DNA from: Myxococcales bacterium
GTDB lineage: Bacteria > Myxococcota_A > Polyangia > Polyangiales > Houyiibacteriaceae
Length of the DNA stretch: 64,000 nt
Direction of reading: 5' to 3'
NCBI GenBank assembly: GCA_024640845.1
Contig: JAHEEE010000002.1
Location: 57,539 to 121,538, forward strand
The notes below the pieces were generated by a model. It was not told the origin of the DNA and searched no databases. It saw only the letters and a list, made by a program, of their open reading frames with translations. Shown one piece after another: positions 41,163 to 52,750 of the stretch. Numbering within the stretch: position 1 is the stretch's first letter; each line of letters begins with the position of its first letter. The position numbers were made by a program, and so were the translations under genes.

Positions 41163-43512
41163 GGGGCGAGATTACGGAGCTTACATTGTCCGGCCGAGGT
41201 CTCGGGCTATATTCTTGCGGTTAGCCTTGCTTGACTCGAACGGACACAAGAGATTTCTTCTCGCGACGTTTCGCGCCTGCCTGTTCGGCGCGATGACGCT
41301 TGGGTGCGCTTCGGAGGCGCCTGCTGGCGTTGCAGATGACATTTTCGCCGAGCTTGGCGCGCCCCTCCCGTCAGCGACGCCAGAGCAGAGGGCCGCCTTC
41401 GAGCGCGGGCGCGAAGTCGCGATCCGTCGATTCACGCGCGAGGAAGGGCTTGGCCCAGAGCTCAACGTGACGTTCTGCGTGGCTTGCCACGAGAAGCCGG
41501 TGTTTGGTGGTAGCGCGAGCCACTATCGGGATTTTCTCCTCGTCGGCGACGAGCTGTCGACCGACGTCGTCGTGCCCCGAGGGAAGAACGGCGTGCAACG
41601 TCAGTTCTCGCACGACACGGGGCGCTCGGCATCCGACCCGCTCACGAACGTGAGCGCGACGAGGAATCCGATTCCGTTCTTCGGAGCAGGTCTCTTGCAG
41701 GAGATCCCCGATGGGGAAATCATGAGCCACGCCGACCCCAACGACGAAGATGGGGATGGCATCAGCGGTCGAGCAAATGACAACGGGATTGCGATCGGCC
41801 GCTTCGGGCGCAAGGCGCAGACGGCGAGCCTCGAGCTATTCGTACGCGGGCCGGTGTTCAATCACATGGGCATCACGTCGGATCCGTTGTCGGCGGAGCG
41901 TAGAGCCGAGCTCCCGAGATTCGCAGAGGCTTCCGGCACGATCCGCCCGAAGCAGGCGGTCATCCCAGACGAGCCGACCCTCGATCTGGACGAGGCGCCC
42001 GACCCGGAGCTTGGTGAGGCCGACCTCTTCGACTTGCTGTCGTTCGTGTTGCTCCTCGCCGCTCCGGAACCCGACGAGCCGACGGCGGAAACCGAACGGG
42101 GGCGAGCGACGTTCGAGAGGCTCAGATGCGATGGATGCCACCTGCCTTCGCTTCGGGGTCCACGCGGACCGATCCCAGCGTACAGCGACCTGCTTCTGCA
42201 CGACATGGGCGACGAGCTCGCCGATGGGTTCCCGATGGAGGCCGCGACGGGTCGCGAATTTCGAACCCAGCCGCTTTGGGGAATCGCAGCCGCTAGTCCC
42301 TATCTGCACGATGGACGCGCCTCCACGATCGACGAAGCGATTCGTTGGCACGGCGGGGAAGCTGCACCGATCCGAGACGCGTATGCGGCGCTCCCTGGAT
42401 CGGAGCGCGGCGAGCTGATCGCGTTCCTCGAATCCCTGGGCGGCAAGGCACAGCGGACCGCCGGGCTTCTTCGCCCTGGTCAAAGCATTCCAGCGATAGG
42501 CGAGTACGGCGGCCCTCTGCCAAGCCTAGATGCCGATGAACGAGAGCTGTTCGAGCGCGGACGCGCGCTCTTCGATCGCGACTTTGCGTTCACGGAGGGC
42601 ACGGGTCCGCTCTTCAGCGGCGACGCGTGTAGGTCGTGTCACTTCGACCCTGTAATCGGGGGCGCGGGACCCGGAGGTGTCGACGCAATGAGACAGGACG
42701 CCGCGCCCGGGGAAGACACCACGCTGCCGCGACATGCAATGTCGGCGATCCGGCCCGAGCCCGATCCGGAGGCGACCTTCTTCGAGCGGCGGCAAACGCC
42801 GACGGTGCTTGGACTCGGCCTTCTCGAACGGATTCCTCGCCAGACGATCGAGGCGCAGGCCGATCCCGACGATGAGGACGGCGACGGCATCGCCGGCCGC
42901 ACGCACGAGCTTCCCGATGGACGCCTCGGCCGTTTCGGATGGAAGGCCAACGTCCCTTCGGTGCGCGAGTTCGTTCGCGACGCGATGACCGCAGAGCTAG
43001 GCTTGACCGTCCCCGATGAGCCGGACTTCACGTTCGGCCGCGCAGAGGACGAAGACGAAGTAGCCGATCCCGAGATCGATTCGGAGAGCATCGATGCGAT
43101 CGCGGCGTTCATCGCACTGCTGGGACCCCCGCCACGCACGCGGTCGAACGATACGCTCGAGGACGAGGGAGAGACCGTGTTCGGCCGCATTGGCTGCGCG
43201 AGTTGTCACCTGCCTGTCTTGCGTACGGCGGACGGCGTGGACGTATCCGCCTACACCGACCTTCTCCTGCACGACATCGCGCAGCCGGACGCGCGTGGAA
43301 TCACGCAGGGTGAAGCCGGCATCCACGACTTTCGCACCGCGCCCCTTTGGGGGCTCGCCCACTCGGCCCCGTACTTCCACGACGGGCGCGCCGACACGAT
43401 CGCAGACGCGATCAACGAGCACGCGGGCGAAGCCACCCAAGCACGCACCAACTTCAGCTCCCTGAGCGACAGCGATCGCCAGGCCCTCCTAGCCTTCCTC
43501 GCCTCCCTGTAG
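41137..43512 (+). CDS. Duplicated DUF1111 di-haem oxidoreductase lipoprotein (four CxxCH)
   Basis: Up to 791 residues, made of two DUF1111 (di-haem c, thiol-oxidoreductase/peroxidase-like) units in tandem. Haem sites: CVACH and CDGCH in unit 1, CRSCH and CASCH in unit 2. Each unit also keeps VFGGS/VIGGA, the DEDGDGI-type calcium loop (NDEDGDGISGR, DDEDGDGIAGR), LPSLRG/LPVLRT, YSDLLLHDMG/YTDLLLHDIA and the YLHDGRA/YFHDGRA end. The signal ends in a lipobox MTLGC, so the mature protein is a lipid-anchored periplasmic or surface redox protein. The true start is uncertain (41137 ATG, 41161 ATG or 41227 TTG). The stop TAG is also the first three bases of a repeat element. Confidence 0.88.
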   Translation: MNLLDRISMGRDYGAYIVRPRSRAIFLRLALLDSNGHKRFLLATFRACLFGAMTLGCASEAPAGVADDIFAELGAPLPSATPEQRAAFERGREVAIRRFTREEGLGPELNVTFCVACHEKPVFGGSASHYRDFLLVGDELSTDVVVPRGKNGVQRQFSHDTGRSASDPLTNVSATRNPIPFFGAGLLQEIPDGEIMSHADPNDEDGDGISGRANDNGIAIGRFGRKAQTASLELFVRGPVFNHMGITSDPLSAERRAELPRFAEASGTIRPKQAVIPDEPTLDLDEAPDPELGEADLFDLLSFVLLLAAPEPDEPTAETERGRATFERLRCDGCHLPSLRGPRGPIPAYSDLLLHDMGDELADGFPMEAATGREFRTQPLWGIAAASPYLHDGRASTIDEAIRWHGGEAAPIRDAYAALPGSERGELIAFLESLGGKAQRTAGLLRPGQSIPAIGEYGGPLPSLDADERELFERGRALFDRDFAFTEGTGPLFSGDACRSCHFDPVIGGAGPGGVDAMRQDAAPGEDTTLPRHAMSAIRPEPDPEATFFERRQTPTVLGLGLLERIPRQTIEAQADPDDEDGDGIAGRTHELPDGRLGRFGWKANVPSVREFVRDAMTAELGLTVPDEPDFTFGRAEDEDEVADPEIDSESIDAIAAFIALLGPPPRTRSNDTLEDEGETVFGRIGCASCHLPVLRTADGVDVSAYTDLLLHDIAQPDARGITQGEAGIHDFRTAPLWGLAHSAPYFHDGRADTIADAINEHAGEATQARTNFSSLSDSDRQALLAFLASL

Positions 43513-43676
43513 GGGACACGCTCCCCCCCTTCAACCCCTTGAAACTAAAGAGTTCCTGCGCAAAGGATCGCAGCGTGATCTGAACCTACGGCTGCATGCG
43601 GGATCAGGGACGCTGCGATCTTCGGCCGAGAATCTCGATAATTACGGTGGCTTGAAGGAGGGGAGCGTGTCCCCCT
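43510..43676. repeat. MITE/REP-like foldback element with 24-base inverted ends
   Basis: The left end (43511-43534) and the right end (43652-43675) are inverted copies matching at 22 of 24 positions. Inside them, GATCGCAGCG (43566-43575) pairs with CGCTGCGATC (43611-43620). No protein frame is visible within. The left end starts with the TAG stop codon of the DUF1111 gene, and a solo copy at 56277-56296 also starts at a stop codon. The remainder of the 593-base gap to ilvB holds the ilv leader described next. Confidence 0.75.
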
Positions 43677-43713
43677 TGACCTCATGGGGGGTTGGGAGCA
43701 GAATACCCCGACG

Positions 43714-43836
43714 ATGGTTCGGTACCCGACTGCCACTGCTGCTTCGATGAAGGACGCGCACGACGTGAGCCTCTTGGGCGGTGCTGTAGTCGTAGTCAGC
43801 CTCATTATTAGCCTCCTGCTAGTTATTCAGGCATAG
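43714..43836 (+). CDS. ilvL: ilv operon leader peptide (attenuation peptide)
   Basis: A 40-codon frame, MVRYPTATAASMKDAHDVSL then LGG and AVVVVSLIISLLLVIQA. The end holds five Val, four Leu and three Ile in seventeen codons, the three products of the operon that follows. Slow translation at these codons would leave the ribosome on the leader and change folding of the RNA downstream. An internal ATG (43747) offers a shorter version. It lies 270 bases upstream of ilvB and just before an attenuator hairpin. Confidence 0.9.
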   Translation: MVRYPTATAASMKDAHDVSLLGGAVVVVSLIISLLLVIQA

Positions 43837-43838
43837 GC

Positions 43839-43909
43839 GGGGACCAGACCACCCACTCACTTACCCACTCAGTCTTCTGGCCCCCGCATCGACATGCGGG
43901 GGCTTTTTT
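43839..43909 (+). terminator. ilv attenuator: antiterminator strand and terminator hairpin
   Basis: Terminator: GCCCCCGCAT (43880-43889) pairs perfectly with ATGCGGGGGC (43894-43903), 4-base loop, then TTTTTT. Antiterminator: GGGG and CCAGA (43839-43848) can pair with TCTGG and CCCC (43876-43885), which takes away the 5' half of the terminator stem. This is the classical arrangement of amino-acid attenuation with the leader peptide just upstream. Confidence 0.88.
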
Positions 43910-43997
43910 GTTGCTAGAACCTGATGAAAAACGACTCACAACACAAAATTACACCTTCTCGAGAGGCCTCGGACATGTCTGAATTCGTCTGCTTCCC

Positions 43998-44032
43998 AGG
44001 CGTCCGGTCGAGCTCCGACCGGGCGCCTTTTT
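43998..44032 (+). terminator. Second terminator-like hairpin in the ilv leader
   Basis: AGGCGTCCGGTCG (43998-44010) pairs with CGACCGGGCGCCT (44016-44028) over 13 positions (one G-U), loop AGCTC, then TTTTT. It lies 74 bases before the ilvB start. It is not explained by the Val/Leu/Ile leader and may be a second control point or a back-up terminator. Confidence 0.8.
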
Positions 44033-44105
44033 CGTCGGGCGCGCGCAGCTTGAAAGCCGCCTCGAATCCACTACTTGCAGCCAGCCAGCAACGAAGGAGA
44101 ACCTC

Positions 44106-45874
44106 GTGACACCCGCCAATCCCAAGCTGAAGAATCGCATCGGCGAATCGCTTTCCGGAGCCCAAATCATCTGGGAAGCGCTCGTGCGTGAGGGGGTGGA
44201 GGTCTGCTTCGGATATCCGGGCGGCGCCATCATGCCCGCCTATGACGCCATGATCCAGTATCCCGTCCACCACGTACTCACGCGCCACGAGCAAGGCGCC
44301 TCCCACATGGCGGATGGCTACGCGCGGGCGTCGGGGCAAGTCGGTGTGTGCATCGCGACCTCGGGGCCTGGCGCGACCAATCTGATCACCGGGATCGCGA
44401 CAGCCATGCTCGATTCGATCCCGATGGTCTGCATCACCGGTCAGGTCCCCTCGGCATTGATAGGCAGCGACGCGTTTCAGGAAACCGACATCACCGGGTG
44501 CACCATCCCAGTCACCAAGCACAACTACCTGGTGACGAAACCGGAGCAAATCGCACCAACTATTCGAGAGGCGTTCTACGTCGCGCGCTCCGGCCGCCCG
44601 GGTCCGGTGCTCGTCGACATCACGAAGGATGCCCAGCAACAGAGCTGCGTCTTCGAGTGGAGTGACGACGAGATCGTGCTCCCAGGTTACCGGCCTGACT
44701 ATGCGCCGCTCCCGGAACAGCTCGAAGAAGCGGTAGCTCTGATCAAGGCTGCCAAGCGCCCCATCCTCTTCGCCGGTCACGGCATCATCAAGTCGCAAGC
44801 AACCGACGCGGTCATCGAATTCGTCGAGAAGACCAACATCCCCGTGGCCTGCACCCTACTCGGCCTCGGAGGCTTCCCCGCGACCCACCCTCGAAACCTC
44901 GGAATGATGGGAATGCACGGGGAGACGTGGGTCAACAAGGCCATTCAGGATGCAGACTTGATCATCGCGGCGGGCATGAGGTTCGATGACCGGGTGACCG
45001 GCAACCTGAAGACCTACGCGCAAAACGCGAAGAAGATCCACATCGAGCTCGACCCAGCCGAGATCAACAAGAACGTTTGGGTCGATGTGCCAATCGTCGG
45101 CGACGTGGGTGAAGTGTTGGCGGACTTGCTGCCTCATGTCGAGCAATGCGACCGCTCTGAGTGGTTGGACTACATCGATGAGATCAAGGGTGATTCAGCG
45201 GTCCGCGATATCAAAAACCTCCCCGATTTGGGCAAGCTCTACGCTGCTCACGTGATCCACGACATCTATCGCTTCACCGAAGGCAAAGCGCTCGTCGTCA
45301 CAGACGTCGGCCAGCATCAGATGTGGGAAGCGCAATACTACAAGCACGACTACCCGAGAAAGCTGCTCACGTCGGGAGGCCTCGGGACGATGGGGTTCGC
45401 GCTGCCCGCAGGCATCGGCGCGAAGTTCGCCCAACCCGGCGACTCCGTGTGGGTCATCTGCGGCGACGGCGGCTTCCAGATGACGCAGGCTGAGCTCTCG
45501 ACCTGCGCCCAAGAGGGCATCAAGGTCAACGTCGCGATCATCAACAACGGCTTTCTCGGCATGGTGCGGCAGTGGCAGGAATTTTTCTTCGGCGGCCGCT
45601 ACGTCGCGACACCCCTGCTGAGCCCGGACTTCGTCAAGATCGCTGAGGCGCACAGCTTGACCGGCATCCGTGTCGAGCAGCGTTCGGAGGTCGAAGAGGC
45701 GGTTCGCGTGGCCGAAGCCACGGAGGGGACGGTTGTCATCGACTTCCGCGTCGAACAAGAAGACGCGGTGTACCCGATGGTCCCCGCCGGAGCGAACCTC
45801 CACGACATGATCCAGCGCCCAGCTGCTCCGAACCAGGACCACAACCCGATCTTCGAGACCGGGGAGGACGAGTA

Positions 45875-45875
<1 letters not shown>
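44106..45875 (+). CDS. ilvB: Acetolactate synthase large subunit
   Basis: A 589-residue thiamine-diphosphate enzyme that makes 2-acetolactate or 2-aceto-2-hydroxybutyrate. Catalytic Glu in VLTRHEQGASHMADGYAR, FAD-binding region in the middle, and the ThDP motif GDGGFQMTQAELSTCAQEG with INNGFLGMVRQWQE are present. It starts at GTG with AAGGAG 6 bases upstream. The stop TAA overlaps the ilvN ATG by one base. First structural gene of the operon controlled by the leader at 43714. Confidence 0.97.
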
Positions 45876-47457
<1,582 letters not shown>

Positions 47458-47460
47458 GCA

Positions 47461-47482
47461 GGCGCCGCTGAACTGCGGCGCC
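47461..47482 (+). other. Intercistronic hairpin between ilvC and leuA
   Basis: GGCGCCGC (47461-47468) and GCGGCGCC (47475-47482) form a perfect 8-base stem with loop TGAACT, directly before the GGGAG ribosome site of leuA. There is no T-run, so it is more likely an mRNA-stability, processing or translation-tuning element than a terminator. Confidence 0.6.
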
Positions 47483-47495
47483 GGGAGAATGAGTC

Positions 47496-49130
47496 ATGCA
47501 GCCTGATCACGTACGGATCTTCGACACGACTCTCCGGGATGGGGAGCAATCACCTGGCGCGACGATGACCTCGTCGGAGAAGCTAGAGGTGGCGAAGACC
47601 CTATCGCGGCTGGGCGTAGACGTCATCGAGGCCGGCTTCGCCGCGGCTTCTCCCGATGATTTGCGGGCCGTCAAAACGATCGCGGAGGCGGTCGGTGTGA
47701 CAGGCGTCGAAGGGCGCCCGGTACCGGAACCACCGACGATTTGTAGTCTCGCGCGAGCGCACACGTCGGACATCGACAAGGCCGCCGAGGCGATCGCGCC
47801 AGCTAAACACGGGCGCATCCACACGTTCCTCGCGACCTCGCCGATTCATCGGGAGCACAAGCTGCGAATGAGCCGGGACGAGGTGCTCGCGAAGATCACC
47901 GAGATGGTCTCGTATGCGCGTACCTTCACCAAGGACATCGAGTTCAGCCCAGAGGACGCTGGGCGGACGGAGATGGACTTCCTGTACGAGGCGCTTCAAG
48001 CGGCCATCGAGGCGGGCGCAAGCACCCTCAACATCCCGGATACGGTGGGGTACACGATCCCCAACGAGTTCGGCGAGCGGATTGCGATGATCCGGCAGAA
48101 TGTGCCCAACATCGAGAACGTCGTCATCAGCGTCCACTGCCACAACGATCTCGGCTTGGCGGTGGCCAACAGCTTGTGCGCTGTGCAGAACGGAGCGCGG
48201 CAAGTCGAGGTCGCAGTCAACGGCATCGGCGAACGCGCAGGCAACGCTTCCCTCGAAGAGGTGGTCATGGCCCTTCACGTTCGGCGCGACCTCTACGACA
48301 TCACGACCCAGATTGATACCACCCAGCTCACTCGAGCGAGCCGGTTGGTCAGCAAGGTGACGGGTATGGTCGTGCAGCCGAACAAGGCCATCGTGGGAGC
48401 CAACGCGTTCGCGCACGAGGCGGGCATTCACCAGGACGGAATGCTCAAGCACGAAGAGACCTACGAGATCATGCGCCCTGAGACCGTCGGTGCCGGCAAA
48501 ACGCAGCTCGTTCTCGGAAAGCACTCTGGCCGACACGCGTTTGCCAACCGGTTGGCAGAGCTCGGCTATGCGGCGTCCGGCGACGGGCTGGATAAGGCGT
48601 TCGCGCGCTTCAAGAAGCTCGCCGATAAGAAAAAACACATCACCGACGCGGATCTCGTGGCTCTCGTCAGCGACGAGCTCCACCAGCCGAAGGAGTATTG
48701 GCGGCTGGAGAAAATCCAGGTCGGTTGCGGCACAGGCATGCCGACGGCGACAGTGAAGCTCACCGGACCGGACGGCCGAACTCAGATCGCCGCCGAGGTG
48801 GGCACGGGCCCCGTGGATGCGGTGTACAAGGCGATCCAGTCGCTCGTACACGTACCCTGCACGCTACTCGAGTACACAGTTCAGTCGGTCACCGAAGGCA
48901 TCGACGCTCTTGGCGAGGTCAGCGTGCGCGTGTCACCGGAAGATGGCGATCGGTCGCCCGACAAGATCAACCCTCAATACCAGCATTCGCGCGCGCGGGT
49001 CTTTCACGGCCATGGCGCCCACACCGACGTCATCGTGGCCAGCGCAAAGGCGTACATCGCGGCGATCAACCGCATCCTCGCCATCAGAGAAGCACAGCAA
49101 GACAACGAAGCAGCCGGAAGCGCTGCATAG
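47496..49130 (+). CDS. leuA: 2-Isopropylmalate synthase
   Basis: A 544-residue long-form Leu[23 protein letters not shown] (metal site), [18 protein letters not shown] (His-x-His), [11 protein letters not shown], and the C-terminal regulatory domain with [15 protein letters not shown] that binds leucine for feedback control. It commits 2-ketoisovalerate to leucine. ATG 47496 follows GGGAG. Confidence 0.97.
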   Translation: MQPDHVRIFDTTLRDGEQSPGATMTSSEKLEVAKTLSRLGVDVIEAGFAAASPDDLRAVKTIAEAVGVTGVEGRPVPEPPTICSLARAHTSDIDKAAEAIAPAKHGRIHTFLATSPIHREHKLRMSRDEVLAKITEMVSYARTFTKDIEFSPEDAGRTEMDFLYEALQAAIEAGASTLNIPDTVGYTIPNEFGERIAMIRQNVPNIENVVISVHCHNDLGLAVANSLCAVQNGARQVEVAVNGIGERAGNASLEEVVMALHVRRDLYDITTQIDTTQLTRASRLVSKVTGMVVQPNKAIVGANAFAHEAGIHQDGMLKHEETYEIMRPETVGAGKTQLVLGKHSGRHAFANRLAELGYAASGDGLDKAFARFKKLADKKKHITDADLVALVSDELHQPKEYWRLEKIQVGCGTGMPTATVKLTGPDGRTQIAAEVGTGPVDAVYKAIQSLVHVPCTLLEYTVQSVTEGIDALGEVSVRVSPEDGDRSPDKINPQYQHSRARVFHGHGAHTDVIVASAKAYIAAINRILAIREAQQDNEAAGSAA

Positions 49131-49138
49131 CGGGAATC

Positions 49139-50548
49139 ATGGAACCAAGAACACTATTCCAGAAGGTTTGGGACGACCATGTCGTCGTACAGGAGCCGAA
49201 TCGCCCGGCCATCCTCTACATCGACCTGCATCTCATTCACGAGGTCACCTCGCCTCAGGCGTTCACGGGATTGCGCGAACGCGGCATCAAGGTCCGGCGT
49301 CCCGATAAGACCATCGCCACGATGGACCACTCGACGCCAACTGATCCGAGGGCACTCATGGTCATCGATGACCAGGCGAAGGTGCAACTCGCCATGCTCG
49401 AGAGCAACTGTGAGGAGTTCGGCATCACCTGTTACCCGCTCGGCGATAGCCGAAACGGGATCGTGCACGTCATCGGCCCGGAGCGTGGATTCACGCAGCC
49501 AGGAAAGACAATCGTATGTGGTGACAGCCACACGTCGACGCATGGTGCGTTCGGGGCGCTCGCCTTCGGCATCGGCACGAGCGAAGTCGAGCACGTGTTG
49601 GCGACCCAATGCCTACTGCAACGCAAACCGAAAACGCTCGAAGTTCGGATTGACGGGAAGCTCATGCCCGGGGTCACGGCCAAGGATATCATCCTCGCGC
49701 TCTGCGCGAAGATCGGCACCGGCGGTGCGACCGGACACGTAATCGAATACACCGGCTCGGCCATCGAGCGCCTCGACATGGACGGCCGCATGACGGTATG
49801 CAACATGAGCATCGAGGCGGGCGCGCGGGCCGGGATGATCGCGCCGGACGAGACGACATTCGGATACCTCGTGGGAAGGGAATTTGCGCCAAAGGGCGCC
49901 GATTGGGATGCCGCAGTCGAGCGCTGGAAACAGCTTCGCACGGACGAGGGCGCCTCCTATGACAAGACCGTGACTATCGATGCGCACACGCTCGAGCCGA
50001 TGATCACGTTCGGAACCAATCCCGGAATGGGAATGCAGATCAACGAGTCCATGCCCACGGCAGATTCGTTCGACGACGGATCGCAGAAGGCCGCGTACGA
50101 AAAGGCCATGCGCTATATGGGCCTCGAGCCCGGTAGGCCTTTGTCCGGCCAGAAGGTAGACGTGGTGTTCATCGGCTCTTGCACGAACTCGCGCATCAGC
50201 GATTTGCGCATGGCGGCCGGTGTCTTCAGTGGTCGCAAGGTTGCAGAGGGTGTGCGCACCCTGATCGTACCGGGGTCGCACGACATCAAGAAGCAGGCCG
50301 AGGCCGAGGGTCTGGACCGAATTTTCAAGGAAGCTGGCGCGGAGTGGCGCGAGCCGGGATGCTCGATGTGTATCGCCATGAACGGCGACAATCTCGAGCC
50401 GGGCCAGTACGCGGTCAGCACGTCGAACCGCAACTTCGAAGGCCGGCAAGGCAAGGGCGGCCGCACCTTCCTCGCATCTCCGTTGACGGCCGCAGCGGCC
50501 GCCATCACCGGCCAAGTCACCGATCCTCGAAGCTTGCTTCTTTCTTGA
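49139..50548 (+). CDS. leuC: 3-Isopropylmalate dehydratase large subunit
   Basis: A 469-residue aconitase-fold subunit. The 4Fe-4S ligands are in [17 protein letters not shown] and [61 protein letters not shown] is the typical active-site stretch. ATG 49139 lies 8 bases after leuA. Works with LeuD. Confidence 0.97.
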   Translation: MEPRTLFQKVWDDHVVVQEPNRPAILYIDLHLIHEVTSPQAFTGLRERGIKVRRPDKTIATMDHSTPTDPRALMVIDDQAKVQLAMLESNCEEFGITCYPLGDSRNGIVHVIGPERGFTQPGKTIVCGDSHTSTHGAFGALAFGIGTSEVEHVLATQCLLQRKPKTLEVRIDGKLMPGVTAKDIILALCAKIGTGGATGHVIEYTGSAIERLDMDGRMTVCNMSIEAGARAGMIAPDETTFGYLVGREFAPKGADWDAAVERWKQLRTDEGASYDKTVTIDAHTLEPMITFGTNPGMGMQINESMPTADSFDDGSQKAAYEKAMRYMGLEPGRPLSGQKVDVVFIGSCTNSRISDLRMAAGVFSGRKVAEGVRTLIVPGSHDIKKQAEAEGLDRIFKEAGAEWREPGCSMCIAMNGDNLEPGQYAVSTSNRNFEGRQGKGGRTFLASPLTAAAAAITGQVTDPRSLLLS

Positions 50549-50559
50549 AAGGCTGAGTC

Positions 50560-51147
50560 ATGGCGAAGTTCACAACTCTCACATCACATGCTGTCCCATT
50601 GCCTGCGGACAATGTAGATACAGATCAGATCATTCCAGCTCGCTTTCTCAAGGTGACGGACAAGCACGGCCTCGGCGACAGTCTCTTTTGCGACTGGCGC
50701 TACCTAAAGGACGGTTCACCGAACCCCGACTTCGTGCTGAACGAACCGGCTTCCCAGGGAGCGCAGATTCTCATCGCGGGAGATAACTTCGGCAGCGGCT
50801 CGTCACGTGAGCACGCGCCATGGGCACTGGTTGGCTGGGGGTTCCGCGCCATCATTTCGACGAGCTTCGCTGACATTTTCAAGAGTAACTCCCTCAAGAA
50901 CGGCCTTCTCCCCGTGGAGGTCAGCCCGGAGGTTCACCGTCAACTGATGCAGGCCGTGAACCTCGACCGGACGACCAAGATCACCATCGACCTTCCAACT
51001 CAATCCGTCACGGGCCTCGGCTCACTCGAGGCGACGTTCCCAATCGACGAGTTCTCGAAGCACTGCCTGCTCGAAGGCATCGACCAACTCGGTTACCTTT
51101 TCTCGTTCGACGAACAGATCACCAACTATGAGCAACAGCGGACATAA
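50560..51147 (+). CDS. leuD: 3-Isopropylmalate dehydratase small subunit
   Basis: A 195-residue swivel-domain subunit with NVDTDQIIPARFLKVTDKHG and GDNFGSGSSREHAPWALVGWGFRAIISTSFADIF. It overlaps the start of cimA by 20 bases, an indication of tight coupling. Confidence 0.97.
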   Translation: MAKFTTLTSHAVPLPADNVDTDQIIPARFLKVTDKHGLGDSLFCDWRYLKDGSPNPDFVLNEPASQGAQILIAGDNFGSGSSREHAPWALVGWGFRAIISTSFADIFKSNSLKNGLLPVEVSPEVHRQLMQAVNLDRTTKITIDLPTQSVTGLGSLEATFPIDEFSKHCLLEGIDQLGYLFSFDEQITNYEQQRT

Positions 51148-52750
51148 CGGCTCGGCCCCGGTCGTGGAAGTCTACGACACCACTCTGCGTGACGGCACGC
51201 AGATGGAGGGGATGAGCTTGTCCTGCGATGACAAATTGCGGATCGCGGAGCATTTGGATGCGATCGGGGTCGATTTCATCGAGGGCGGTTGGCCGGGGTC
51301 AAACCCAAAAGACGTCGAGTTCTTCGAGCGCGCCAAAGATATCGATTGGAAGAACATAACCGTCGCGGCGTTCGGCTCGACTTGCCGCGCGGGCCTCAGG
51401 GCGGAGGACGACCCGCAGCTGAAGACTCTGTTGGATGCCGAGACACCGGTTTGCACGATCTTTGGCAAGAGCTGGAACATGCATGTCACGGAGGTGCTCC
51501 GTACTGGCCTCGAAGAGAACCTTCGCATGGTCGAGGAGAGCGTCGCCTTCCTCCACGGGAGCGATCGCCGGGTGATCTACGATGCGGAACACTTCTTCGA
51601 CGGGTACAAGGCCGACGCCGGATACGCGCTCGAGACCTTGCGAGCTGCCCTCCGAGGGGGCGCGGAGACATTGGTTCTTTGCGATACCAATGGCGGCTCG
51701 ATGCCGTGGGAGGTCGAGGAAATCATCCGGACTGTTCGAGCGGCCCTCCCTGATGCGCAAATCGGCATCCACGCGCACAACGACGGAGAATGCGGCGTGG
51801 CCAACTCGGTCGTTGCCGTGCGTGCGGGCGCGCGTCACGTGCAGGGCACCATCAACGGCTACGGCGAGCGGTGCGGCAACGCCAACCTGTGCTCGATCCT
51901 GCCCGACGTCGAGCTGAAGCTCGGCCTACGATGCGTTGCCGACGGCGGCCTCGCAAAGCTCTACGACCTCTCACACTTCGTAGCCGAAATCGCGAACCTG
52001 AGCCCGAACGAACACGCGGCCTACGTCGGCCGGAGCGCATTTGCGCACAAGGGCGGGGTTCATGTCTCGGCCATTCGGCGTCACCCCGAATCTTACGAGC
52101 ACGTCAATCCTGAGCTCGTCGGCAACGAATCGCGCGTCGTCGTCAGCGAGCTCTCAGGACGAAGCAATGTGTTGAGCAAGGCCGAGGAGCTCGGGCTCGA
52201 GGTGAGCGCTGCCCATGGTGGCCAAGTCCTCGAGAAGATCAAGGCGCTCGAGGCCAAGGGATTTGCTTACGAGGCCGCCGAGGCGTCTGTCGCCCTGCTG
52301 ATGGCGCGACAACAGCCCGACTACAAGCCCCCATTCGAGGTGCTTCACTTCCAGGCAGGTGTCGGGCGTCGCGACGGCGGCGGCATGTTCGCAGAAGCGA
52401 CTGTGAAAGTCCGCATCGGCGACGAGGTCGTGCATACCGCCGGCGAAGGGAACGGACCCGTGAGTGCGCTCGACTCGGCGCTGAGGAAAGCGCTCCAGCC
52501 CTTCTTCCCGGAGGTAGCGAACATCCAACTCAGCGACTACAAAGTCCGCATCCTCGACGGACGTAGCGGGACAGGCGCGACGACGCGTGTCCTCATCGAC
52601 AGCCAATCCCTTCACGACTCGTGGAGTACGGTCGGCGCGTCGAGCAACATCATCGAGGCGTCACTGCAAGCGCTGATCGACAGCATCGAGTACGGATTGA
52701 CACTCCAGAAGGCGACCACCGCAACGCAACCAGAGGCAAACGTCAGATGA
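51128..52750 (+). CDS. cimA: (R)-Citramalate synthase
   Basis: A 540-residue LeuA-superfamily enzyme, distinct from the LeuA at 47496. VEVYDTTLRDGTQMEGMSLSCDDKLRIAEHLD, IHAHNDGECGVANSV and FAHKGGVHVSAIRRHP are the CimA pattern; the C-terminal regulatory domain follows. It condenses pyruvate with acetyl-CoA, giving 2-ketobutyrate through LeuCD and LeuB and so isoleucine without threonine. It is framed by leuD and leuB, which act on its product. Its stop overlaps the leuB start (ATGA). Confidence 0.95.
   Translation: MSNSGHNGSAPVVEVYDTTLRDGTQMEGMSLSCDDKLRIAEHLDAIGVDFIEGGWPGSNPKDVEFFERAKDIDWKNITVAAFGSTCRAGLRAEDDPQLKTLLDAETPVCTIFGKSWNMHVTEVLRTGLEENLRMVEESVAFLHGSDRRVIYDAEHFFDGYKADAGYALETLRAALRGGAETLVLCDTNGGSMPWEVEEIIRTVRAALPDAQIGIHAHNDGECGVANSVVAVRAGARHVQGTINGYGERCGNANLCSILPDVELKLGLRCVADGGLAKLYDLSHFVAEIANLSPNEHAAYVGRSAFAHKGGVHVSAIRRHPESYEHVNPELVGNESRVVVSELSGRSNVLSKAEELGLEVSAAHGGQVLEKIKALEAKGFAYEAAEASVALLMARQQPDYKPPFEVLHFQAGVGRRDGGGMFAEATVKVRIGDEVVHTAGEGNGPVSALDSALRKALQPFFPEVANIQLSDYKVRILDGRSGTGATTRVLIDSQSLHDSWSTVGASSNIIEASLQALIDSIEYGLTLQKATTATQPEANVR

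Noticed and set aside
43510..43676. CRISPR-like repeat
   Set aside because: The repeats are inverted and there are only two ends, with no spacer array.
43924..44109. 61-codon frame in the ilv leader as a possible second leader peptide
   Set aside because: It is not enriched in Val, Leu or Ile, spans the second terminator and overlaps the ilvB start; no good ribosome site.
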